64,000 bases of DNA, taken from assembly GCA_026874595.1 (NCBI GenBank), contig CM049315.1, positions 74,474,401-74,538,400 of the forward strand. The letters are read 5' to 3'. Under the pieces are notes generated by a model. It made no database searches. It was not told the origin of the DNA and saw only the letters and a program-made list of their open reading frames with translations. Below are positions 38,841-49,800 of the stretch, piece by piece (the stretch's first letter is position 1; every line of letters starts with the position of its first letter). Position numbers and translations under genes: made by a program. The DNA is from Sipunculus nudus (lineage: Eukaryota > Annelida > Sipuncula > Golfingiida > Sipunculidae).

Positions 38841-39500
38841 GGGGGCCCCTAGGGAGGGGAAACATAAATTTATCTGTTTTTGCGACTTGTTAAAACAAAC
38901 TTGTTCTAGTACCCTTTTTTATGCTGATGACTATACAGTCTTCAAGGAAAATAGTCAGGGCTGTTTGTAAGAGTATTTCAGAATAATGTTTGGCGGCCTG
39001 GACACAAACCTGAGACAATGTCTAAACATATATGATGCAAAATCTAATTATCCGTAAGAAAATTGATCAGACCATGCATCCACCTCAACTATAACATGTT
39101 TTACAGACATTGATTATTTGTACATGGATTCTCAAAAATGGCGATACAGATCCTTTTTTTAATAAATAATTAATTTCAATTTTAGCTCAGAGATTTTATT
39201 TCCTTTAACGTTTTCATCTTATCTGAGATCCATATTGATAAGATATATAATTTTATCGTTGTTTGAATTATGGTTTTATATATATATATAGATTATACTT
39301 GTTCAATTTATATAATAAAATGAAGCAGTTAAAATAAATAATATTTATTTTAGAATGTAAGAATTTATGTACCGTATATAACCTTATTTTTCACGTATAT
39401 ACTTTCTATTATAATTTCATATATTTTTCAATCCTTATATTATATTGAGTGGAAACTTCTGTTACCAACCATGTTCCCACATAAAACTGATTGGGTGTTC
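38841..39500. other. AT-rich DNA, no gene seen
   Basis: Nothing supported beyond short AT runs. Confidence 0.5.
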
Positions 39501-39519
39501 AAATTAGTGCAAAGACTAT

Positions 39520-39641
39520 TCGATAGACGGCGCTTTTGTACGAGATTCTGCGAGAACGTGTAGCTAAACAACCGCTGTGGTTTACACATGGCGGCCTACA
39601 GGATTAAAAACACGGCATACTGAACAAGCATAGTCAGCAAG
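39520..39641 (+). promoter_or_regulatory. Possible first non-coding exon of the downstream gene
   Basis: A CpG-richer island in AT-rich DNA contains CATGGCGGCC at 39587-39596, close to the YY1 element (ATGGCGGC) often found at metazoan start sites, and ends in a strong donor CAAG|GTAAGC at 39641/39642. The first coding exon at 43635 begins with an acceptor, so an upstream non-coding exon must exist. This is the best candidate I see within 5 kb. An 11-codon open frame starts at the YY1-like ATG. Confidence 0.35.
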
Positions 39642-40520
39642 GTAAGCTAGCAACTGATGAAATACCTTAAAATGGCAGCATCAATTAAAGATACGAATTA
39701 ATCAATGTATCTTAATACAAATGTTCACATGACTTGGGATGTTTGACCTGTACTCAGTCAGAGTCTATCAAGTTGAACCAGTGAACTGTCACTGTCAATC
39801 TGAGTGTCAAGTGTCACAGTTGATTTGATCGACTGATTTTATTTTTTTTAAAAGCAGACATAGCCATTTGATACAGATATAATAGATTCACGTATACACA
39901 AATTTCATGCAAATATATAAAATATAAATATGTTACATATTGTTCCATTAAATTCTCCAGTATAAATAAATAAAATATTTTAAAATCTAAAAGTTATGCT
40001 TTAAGTTTGAAGCCATATACATGACATCACTGATAATTTTATTGGTTTATTTTATGCAATATATTACCCTTATATCGTCCATGAAGACCTATGTGATGTG
40101 GGAAGTGAGAATTATATGGCAATTGTGCATTTTAGCATTTTTTGTTGTAAATCTATAAATAGATAAAGACAGTTTATATATATGTATTATGTTATACATC
40201 TAATATAATTTAAAGAAGAGACTATTTGTATAAAAATAAGGGGGCAGAACTATAGAAACTGGGCTTCAGCTTACCGCCGGTACCTTATGCACAACAGGTG
40301 TCGTATAATAAATTGTTTCCTGAAAAAGGCCAATACATATTATTTTTCTGAGAATTCCCGTATAAAATTTAGCTCATAACTGGAGTATATTATATTAGAG
40401 GAGGAGGGGTTTTCCTGTTCAAATAGTAAATTAATGGTTTCCCATTTTGGCGATAGATGGCACTTCAATCGCAGATATATATGAACAAAACTCGCTCCTA
40501 CTGGTATCTCGTCTTCACAG
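39642..40520. other. AT-rich DNA, no gene seen
   Basis: If the exon ending at 39641 is real, this is the start of a 4-kb 5'UTR intron. Confidence 0.4.
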
Positions 40521-40524
40521 CTGA

Positions 40525-40590
40525 CTTAGTAGCATGTAGGGCTCCTAGTCTAGAGATCGTAGGTTCGATTCCCGATTCAGGCAACTTCTG
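40525..40590 (+). mobile_element. tRNA-like SINE head
   Basis: A perfect B-box GGTTCGATTCC (about 40562-40572) is preceded by an A-box-like tagtagcatgtagggc. The acceptor stem does not pair, so it is a tRNA-derived repeat rather than a tRNA gene. The body and end are unclear. Confidence 0.4.
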
Positions 40591-40798
40591 ATGCTTAGTA
40601 GTTGATTATGTTAGAAGAGTTGAGTGTAGGGACATCTACAGGGAAAAGTAGGAGTTAAAATAGGGAATGAGAGGAGACAGTTTTATTTATATTTTCCTCA
40701 ATAGAAGCGAAGCCCGTGTTCTATAGTGGCTCCAATGAGGGATATATAATGAATTGTCTGTTTGTTTTGGAATAACATTAACAATGTGTTACACACTT

Positions 40799-41290
40799 GA
40801 AGGTGGGAGCTCAACCTAGTGCACTCACTAGAATGAAAAGAATTTTTAGACAAGAAGTTTAAACTTCTTGTGGTTAAAACTTTTATATCATCTCACTTTA
40901 GATATTGCCCTATCATCTGGCATTTTTGTGGCAGAGGCAATACAAACAAGTTGGAGGGCATCCAAAAAAGAGCCCTTAAACTTGTTTACAACAATACTTT
41001 AAACAACTATGATCAGCTCCTTGATTTGGCTGATATTATTTCTCTTAAAACAGATAGACAAAAACAAATATTAATTGAGGTCTTCAAAGTAATTCATAAT
41101 CTAAGTCCAGTAAATCTTAAACAGTACTTCACTACACCTGTTACTGGCTGTGCAACGGGACTAGCTAGCTATGGACTGGCAAGTGGCAGTGCCTTTAACA
41201 AATAGTGTTACCTGTGGTACTCGCTAAAACATCTGGGATTTATGCTATGGAATTCTCTTCTGATAAACTATAAAAATGCAGTCCGGTAGA
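40799..41290 (+). pseudogene. C-terminal remnant of a second non-LTR retrotransposon
   Basis: The translation runs KVGAQPSALTRMKRIF, a frameshift near 40855, then TFISSHFRYCPIIWHFCGR, NTNKLEGIQKRALKLVYN and, after another shift, LWNSLLINYKNAV. The block ShFxYCPlvWhFCg-xnxxkleklQkRALrlvYn is typical of the RT thumb/C-terminal region of Jockey/CR1-like LINEs in marine invertebrates. The YCPIIWHFCG block is 111 codons open but is only a fragment. Confidence 0.75.
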
Positions 41291-41748
41291 GTCCCTTAGA
41301 TATGCAAGGCGGGAAACAAGGTTGGTACTTAATATGCTATTTTACTCTGTAAATACTAGCTGAAATTACTTAATAACAATATATAATATCATTACATATG
41401 TAAGTAATGTGTGACATACCTATATGTGTTTCAAACTAATAAATATCCATAGAATTAATTCAATGTCAGGATTGTTTTGAAGTAGCACCAGAATTGCAGT
41501 GGATTTATAAGACAAAAATATACTCTATATAATGAGATAAGGTTTTATTATAAGATAGTAATAATAATAAGACAAATATTCCCTGTATTTACCTTGTAAC
41601 TGAGGGGTACCATGACAACATGTAATTATGCGTTTGAATGCTCCAGTTTACCTGATGATGTGCACAACGTCATGCATAACGTTATGGTGGAATACACAAT
41701 TGTCCACTTCATTTGTCCAATTTAACGGTGCTTCTATTAAACAAATGT

Positions 41749-41751
41749 GTG

Positions 41752-41782
<31 letters not shown>
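41749..41782. repeat. (AT)n microsatellite
   Basis: Abuts the 3' edge of the Penelope-like remnant. Confidence 0.9.
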
Positions 41783-41783
<1 letters not shown>

Positions 41784-41784
41784 G

Positions 41785-42592
41785 AATGCGTGTAGCCGTG
41801 TTAGTCCCTTAGTGTATAGATAACAGAATAAAGACGCCTTAGTGTTGACTAACTGTTTAATTCAACCACGAGCTTTCGACGCTTATAGCTTCTTCATCAG
41901 GTGTCAAGTGGAAAGGTATAGAAATCGGCTGTATATATATATGTTAGATAAACAATTTCTAATGACCATAATGCATGGTATAGTGTAATGGATCTGTGAT
42001 TGGCTACTCTGAATTTGTATCATGTTGACCCAGGTTCAGAGTGTTTCATTGTTATTCACCCATAATGCTAGGTTATGACTGTCCGGGTTATGTTGAGTTC
42101 ATGTCCTTGACATAATAAAGGTTTAAAGTTCATTATGCTCATCGGCTCAATGTTGATGATGATTGACGACTGATGTGGTGGCGATCTGGTTGTGCAAGTC
42201 CATGATTATGAATAGAGATAATCCACATGTAAATGGTGTATTAAATGATATATTAAAAAGTCTGTATCAGAAAGTTTACGTATAAGATGATGACGTTTGT
42301 CGATTACTTGATATTATTATTGTGTGTAAGCCTGAGAGATGATCTCACAACACGGCGGTATCAGTGGCGGGAATGTGCACGTATGCATGAGGAGTGACAT
42401 CACGTCATTATCAATATGGAGGGGTAGTTCGGTGCTATTAATATTATGGTATGTGTAATGTCTGTAGTGTGCCATGAAACCAGCATCACGATTTAATCCT
42501 TTCCTTATGGTGTCAAATTTATCAATCAATTTTAGTTCCCATATCTGTCGTTGTCGTGTGTCGGTAAGGTGGCCATTAAAGCGCTAGACACG
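41785..42592 (-). mobile_element. 5'-truncated Penelope-like retroelement
   Basis: On the minus strand an open segment from about 42580 to 42317 reads FNGHLTDTRQRQIWELKLI followed by DKFDTIRKGLNRDAGFMAHY. This resembles the end of the GIY-YIG endonuclease domain of Penelope-like elements (R-x-x-E-x-x-x-I-x-K-x-x-T and G-x-N-x-D-x-G). About 400 bp downstream on the same strand is a terminal region ending ctaacacggctacacgc, with a hammerhead-like motif. The RT domain is missing, as in most 5'-truncated copies. Confidence 0.6.
41866..41903 (-). ncRNA. Hammerhead-ribozyme-like motif
   Basis: The minus strand reads CTGATGA, then a possible stem II GAAGC/GCGTC (one mismatch, loop TATAA), then CGAAAGCTCGTGG. 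CUGAUGA-stem II-GAAA is the conserved hammerhead core, and Penelope-like elements are known to carry such ribozymes in their terminal repeats. Stems I and III and the cleavage triplet were not checked. Activity is unknown. Confidence 0.45.
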
Positions 42593-42762
42593 AACTTACC
42601 GGTCAGAGAACATTTTTCTCAACAGGAACACTCACCAGAATGCATGCAGATTAGCGTTCTAAAGGGCAGGATGTAAAAATTCACCCTGACAAAAGACCTG
42701 AAGTCCATTTAAATTATTTCTTTCAGTAATAGTAAAGAGCGCTTGAAAAAGAATTCTGTAAT

Positions 42763-42985
42763 AAGGCCGAAACAACAAAGGTATGATTCTGAGGTACTGC
42801 CAGCGTCAGTTTTTACCCCCACATGAAAAATTTTTATTCTGATTTTCAACTTTCAAGAAGATAATATAATTTTGATAAGATTTCCTTTGATATGTATAGT
42901 GCTTTTACCTGTTTAGGAAAAATTCTGTTGTTTTCATGATTTCTGAAAAAAAGTGCCTGAGAACCATACCTCTTTTTTTGGCCTT
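42763..42985. mobile_element. MITE with ~30-bp terminal inverted repeats, copy 1
   Basis: The left end AAGGCC...AGGTATGATTCTGAGGTAC is the inverse of the right end GTGCCTGAGAACCATACCT...GGCCTT. The interior matches copy 2 at 49586-49892 closely (ttttgattttc, aatataattttgataag, gtgcttttacctgtt). Confidence 0.75.
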
Positions 42986-43644
42986 ATGCATATTTAAAAT
43001 TGGAACTTATGTCAAGGATTTCAAACCTGGTTAATTTGGCTTGTTTGACGTCCCACTTTCTGCAAAGGGGATAATGGTTGTCTCTTTTTGAATGAATATG
43101 TAGACACTATCATGTATATATATTCATTTACTTAAAAATTCTCTGTACTTAAGTCAGATTTTACTTTCAGCTTTCTATCATACCATTACACTGAAACATG
43201 CCACACTTAGTGTGGATCTGTAAAACCAGGTCCTCTTGGCCGGTTAGGCTGTTACTTTCCAGATAAATTTCAGACCTTCAAAAGTTAATGTCAACCCTGT
43301 ACCCCCAACTCTGCAGGGTACCAGTCTAACTTCTCAGAAGTGGTGTAGTAGTTTCCACTAGAACAATGACACTCATGGTGACTTATGGCATGGCATCATG
43401 TGAGGCATTCTGGTAATGGTGCATGAGCTCTCATGACATTATAGCAGAAAGGGCGGCCTTTCTGATTATTTGTTGTCTTAAAGATGACTTGGCTTGATCA
43501 CGGTTTTATCAAGGAGCTTTCAACCAGACACTTTTGTTGCATTTATCAGATTATTTACCGGTATTGGCATGTACATAATCAGCTTCTACTTGTTAGCATT
43601 TCTTCTTAGCTGAATTTCTTCTTTTTATTTATAGATTTGGAGCC

Positions 43645-43841
43645 ATGGCCCATCAGGACCTCTTTCCACACATTAAGGATGAGCTGGACAGGGGTCAGTT
43701 CCATCTCCACACAACACGCCGCACTGAACTGGCCCTTCAGAGAGAACTGAACGATCTGACCAGGCGGTCTTTAACAGAGGTTCTGATCAACAAAGAGGCC
43801 AAGCTGAAGGAACCCAAGTCAGAGGCACAACAGATCGCAAA
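43645..43841 (+). CDS. Coding exon 1 (start)
   Basis: Preceded by the acceptor tttatttatag at 43634 and ten 5'UTR bases. Encodes MAHQDLFPHI and a helical, charged N-terminus. Donor aaa|gtaag; ends with two bases of an Asn codon. Confidence 0.85.
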
Positions 43842-46800
43842 GTAAGATTGTCACGCAGGCACAATATATTGCAAAGTAAGATTGTCATGCAGGCGTAGGG
43901 GAAGGTCTTAAGGTTATTGTCATTCGGGCATAGGGGAAAGTCTTAAGGTTATTGTCATGCAGGCATAGGGGAAAGTCTTAAGGTTATTGTCATGAAGGCA
44001 TAGGGGAAAGTCTTAAGGTTATTGTCATGAAGGCATGGGGAAAAGTATGAAGGTAATTTATTGTCACACAGAGTAAGATAACTTAATTAGGCACACAGAC
44101 AAAGTAAGATCTTTGTTATTCAGGTACACAATGTAAGATCATTATTTAGGCACATAGACAAAGTACAGTTGTTGTTACTCCATATTGTATGTATATTTAT
44201 TTCTTTTGTTTCAGCAAATTGGCTCCAGAGTTCATCCCTCAGAAAATTCATGAAAAGAGGAAGACTCAGCCTGTGTTCCATGAAGATTTAAATTCAGAAA
44301 CAGCCAAGAAGGTCAAGGTCAGTATTTTGTCAGTTTCTTGTTTCCACAAACAATAGACCCTATGTTTAATGTCAGTATCAAAGACAGCAGAAAATAGTAA
44401 GCTGCCACTTAGAGTTTTCCCCACCAGATGGAGCAGTCTGTTTCTGATGTTCAGCATGTCTAATACAGTAAAGCTTCAAATTTAAGACCACCAATGGGAA
44501 GCATTTTTGATTTAATTATCAAAGTGAGGTCTTTTATAAAGAACAAAAAGTAATCAGGACCAAGAAAAAGTTGTCGTTATTTTTAGGTGGTCCATCAACA
44601 GAGGTGGTTGTTAGACAAGGTTTTACTGTACTTTTATGAGATACTTAATTCTGTCAAGTATTATGCTGAACACACATGAAAATGTACATAAAAAGACATG
44701 TGAGGTTAAAACAATTTCCTGACATTTACTAACAAAACACCTTCCCTTTAGTCCTTCACTCACATCATAAGCAGCCATTATCATTGGACAAGACAAGGGA
44801 TAGGCTAAATCTGGAAATACATTGCAGTTTTCCAGTATTAACTCATAGATCAGAAAAGATAGCCTTATTTTTTAATTAAAGAAAAATATGGGTGAAGTTT
44901 ATGTACATAGCATAGATATATACATATTGGACAATGCAAGCCAGCTGAGCCATATGTTAGAAATTATTTTAAAACAGTTGAATCTAATTATTTGACATTG
45001 ATCAATGACACCAGTCATTAGATAGTGACAATTTTAAAGAGCGTGTTTTATAGTTTGGTATCACCAATATCATCAGTTTCAACCAGCTTTACCAGCCTGG
45101 CCATTTGGGCCTGTTTATTCTTGTAGCTTCTCTGGGCTCTCTGGGGAGCATACAAACCTGTGGAGCTATATAAAACCTATAGGGTTATTCTTTCTATATT
45201 TTGCCTGTCACCCATGCATGACCAGTGCCTATTCACTCCTGGATGAAAAGCTTAATTTATTGTCTCCTGCGTCCTTGGAAGGAACAGGAAACATTGATTT
45301 GGGTTTGTCTGTCTGTCCCTCTGTCTGTCTGTCAGGTTTTCTTTTCTGTGCTATAACTTTCCTGAATTTTATCTGATTTTCTTCAAATTTGGGTCAGTGA
45401 TTGCTCTCGTGCTTACCTTAGTTCAGATTGGTTTTGGAGTGTCTGTCTCACAAGATAATAATACAATATGATATTTCATTTTTTTATATGATGAATCAGT
45501 ACATTTAGTTTCACTAATCACCAAAAGATGTCGCTAGGAGTGGACATAAAATACTTTTTTTTTGCAGCAACTGCCAGGTGCTGCCATCTTTTGGGCATGG
45601 TTAAAATTATTTCTACTTAGTCACCACAGACTTTAAAATCATCCTGGACTTATAGGTGAAAGCGGATGACATAAATTCCTTGAATTTGCTTGTTTTCTAT
45701 CTTTTTGCAAGGGGTCTTTGCCCGGAAGGTGGTCTGTTCAGGACTTGTGCCCACAATCTTCTGGTCAAAAGTCCAGTTCCCAAACCATTATGCCACAATG
45801 CTCTGAAATTTTTCATATTTTTGTTGATTTGTGGGAACACTCATTGTTACTGCTCTATATATATGAGCGTGTTTATATATATATACGTGTTTATGAAAAT
45901 CTTTGTATGATATTGATATTTCGAACAGAGCGATGGGCCTGCCCCTGAACTGGCCCCCTACAACCCCCTTGACAAGGAGAGCAGCACCAGCAAACTGAAG
46001 ATCATGGACCTAAAAACGAAGAAATACCCGTACACCAGAGACGAGACCGTCACTACTGAAGGTAGATTAAGATCATGACAAAAACAAGACAAAAGGTTCA
46101 GCTGCTGTACACAGAACAGTTTTAAAAGAAAATTGATGATCTGATACATTATACTAGTTTCTAAAATCAAATGCAATAAAATCAAACATGGATGTACATT
46201 TGAATCTATGCTTCCTGAGCTAATTATTTAATCTCGCAAAATTAAGATTAATTTGTTTTTTATCTTTTGTAAACATGGATTAAACAGGATTAAAATTTTA
46301 TATTTTAATTGTCATTTTTACACCAGCTAATATAAGTATTTCTTTTCATCAACTGTACAGTAATGACTACTTTTGTTTAAATAAAAATGCCTAATTTCTT
46401 GCAATCATTTAGATTGACATTGAATCTGCATGTATTCTCTCAGCCAGTCTATCATCTTTACCACAGCGGTCCAGTCATGCTACATTCCACAAAGATGGTG
46501 TCATTGTATGTTTCATCGTTTTGCAAAGGGATGTTGTTATACTTTTGGTAAAGGTTAATAAAAAATCATTCACTACTAAATTTCCATGAAAGATCCTGTG
46601 TTGTAAAATTATGATATAAAGAATTGTGTAGAAACACAGCAGTCATTCCAGATCTCCTTCGCTTTAACCGCTGCTTTGTATTGCAAGATTCTTCTGGTTA
46701 CACCACCAGGGCTCTCACAAGGCATACAGTTGTAATCAGACCAATAACAGCCTGGTATTGCATGGTGCATCCAACTCCAAGTTTTAAATACATGACGACC

Positions 46801-49800
46801 TGCTCTCGTTGGTCTGATTCTTGGCCCTGTGCCAGCCCTGGTGTCGAGACTCTGAGAATCTGCAGCAGTTAAAACAAAGGAGATCTTTGAACGAGTGCAT
46901 TGTATAACAGCTACACAAGGAGGGTACATAAACTGATGATATTTCTTTTCAGAAATGAAAAAGCCACACGTGACATCACTGGGAGTTGTCCCTGTCCGAG
47001 ACAGGTAGGTGAAAGCAGTGGTTAAAATAAGATAACTATGGCTTCATTTTCATCGAAACACACATAACTGTCTTTATCTGAAAAACTGTAAAAATATATT
47101 ATTAGACAAACACAGTAAAAATACAGTGTTTTGCTTCATATTCACATGGTTAACTTGACTTTTTATGATTTTCTCCTTATGGATGTTCTGCAAGGGTTTT
47201 ATATTCCCAATTTCATTAGCCAGTAACCTACACAAGAGTATAGCTGTTAATACATGAATTATTCAAAATACGCGCTGAATCTTAACTTTTTAGGATGAAC
47301 TAGGGAACGGAGTAGATGTAGATATTCCTACGACTTCTGTGGCTCAGGCTTAGAGCACAGGACTCAAGCCAGAAGCTTGTGAGTTAGAATCTCAGCCAAG
47401 GCGGTAAGATTTTTCACGGTCTGCCCCCACCCAGGATGAGTGCTCTGCAGACTTAATGGGAAGGCCATGCCCAATGGCTGAGTTTCATTCACAAACAAGT
47501 GTGCCTTTTCGGGGTCCTCAGTGGTATGACCCAGCAATGAGGATGATTAAAAACGCACACAGGAACTGCCCTGTCACAAAGTCTGAAACCAGAATGGAAT
47601 TCTGCAGATGTAAATACTTAGTCCAGCTTGAATTTAAAAAAAAAGGAAGCAGTTACCTCCAACAAAGATTTGTCGAGCGTGGTGGCTTAATGAATAAGGT
47701 GCTGTACTTAATGGATAAGGTACTTACAACTGCAAGATTGTCGATTCATGTCATGATCTGACCGCCATCTGTGTAAGACTCCTATGCAAAGTCTTTATCA
47801 AAAAGGTGCACTCTCTCGACCCAGGAGTGAATTGGTGCTGGTCATGGGAGGTAGGCTAACGTAGAACGAAATAACCCTCTAGCGCCTGATATGGCAGCTT
47901 TGGTTGTATGCTCCCCAGGGAGCTGAGAAAATCTACTAGAATGAAAAGGCCTGAAAGACCAGGAAGGCAAAGTGTAAAGTCTGATGAGACTGTCATTGTC
48001 AGTGATAACAGACTATATAACTCCACCTTTACCTTAATTCAAATAAAGTGTAGAAATTCCTTTTCATTATGACCAGACAATTTATAAAAGATCAGTAAGT
48101 GATATCAGTCTTTGAGTCATGGCAAACATTAACGACTCATTATCATTTACACATGTAATAACAATCATTAACCTTGTGACTTTTGATAGTAAAGGCATAA
48201 ATCAGATGCCTATTAGGCTAAAGTAACAAATTCAGCCTGTACTCTTGTGTAGATGATACATCTTATTCATGACATTTTAACTTTGGGTATAACTTCCCTT
48301 TCAGAAATATCATGTGAATATGAAACAGAGAGTCAGCCACAGTAAACATACACATTAAGTAAAACATTTCCAGTGGTGAAGTATCTTTGTGTTTACCTTT
48401 AATATGATACCATTTTGACTTATTATAGATTTTAGACAAATTCTGAAACTCCTGATGTTTACATCACAGGATATATCTAGCTTGGGTTTTATTGCTTCTT
48501 TACCAAATTTTCAAGGTTACTACAGAGAGGGTTTGCTCCTGGTTAATGGGAATCTTTGAAATAGAAAATAAATTTGCAATATGTTGGACTTTTTTAAATC
48601 TAGTCAGTGAGGAGTTGTAGGTGTGAACATTTACAAGACATCCTGAATTTGTCTCCAAGCAGTAAAGGGTTCCTGGACGGTCTTCCTAAACAGCGGAATA
48701 CCTGGAATACCGTCTAAATACCACTTACATTGTCAAACTACCCTATAATGAAAGACCATGGAGGCTTAAATGAAATTTTTGAGCCTATAATTAATCATTT
48801 TCAATAGAGGGATGGGCTTGATAGGAAATTTAAATTGTCATCAGAGTACTGGTAAAGACCTTAACGACCGGCTCTATCTTTTACTGCTAATGTAGTGATA
48901 AGGTGTTTACCATTACACTGATGACAATTTAAAATTCCAATTTAGCCCTTCCCTCTATTGAAAATGGTAAAACGTATTATATAAGCCTCGATGGTCTTTA
49001 ATTATAGGGTATTTTGACAATATAAGCAGCATTTAGGCGGTATTCCGGGGTATTCCGGTGTTTAGGACGACCTTTACCCGGATACCCCTCAGATTTACCA
49101 TACAATTCTGTTATTCATTCTTAGAGATAAATGTGAGTTCAGCAGAGTGTCATTTATCCTAACATTGTTTATTCAAAAAGTTGTTTATCTGAAATTGAAA
49201 ACTGATAACTGAAAATTTAATAATTTTATCCAAAATCAGAATATTGTTGACCAAAAAATTGGAAAAATTGATATTAAAGATCTTCTAATTCCAAGCAAAT
49301 TTACACAGATTAGTAGACATTAGTAATGCAGATCAATTTCCAGGCCCATAAACAATAGTTTTACTCTATTTCACATGATACATTGGTTAGATGGATGAAT
49401 AGAGTAACAAAAATGTTGTTACTAAGCTTTATTATGAACCAACTTCTTTAATTGGTCCATCAGTATCTGATAACTCTCATTGCTCAGTCATGATGAATCC
49501 TGGGAAATCATTCATCTGAATGATCATTTATCCCAACAAAAACCCTGTCCTCTGACTTTTAGGATAAACAAAGATCTAAGGTTTATTAGGGCAAAAAAAA
49601 TTAAAGCTATGGTTCTCAGGTACCACCCGTGTCAATTTTAACATCCCTTATCAAAAATTTTTATTTTGATTTTCATCTTTCAAGAAGGTAAAATAATATA
49701 ATTTTGATAAGATTTCTTTTGTTATGTAGTGCTTTTACCTGTTAAGCAAAAAAAATCTGTTATTTTCATGCTTTTCCCTGATCATATGACATTTTTATCA

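Noticed and set aside
40525-40590. Functional tRNA gene
   Set aside because: Good B-box but no pairing acceptor stem. It is better read as a SINE head. The same applies to the heads at 47331 and 62977.
46609-46929. 106- and 82-codon open frames on opposite strands
   Set aside because: They lie on a fold-back MITE, and the second copy at 50606 does not preserve the frame.
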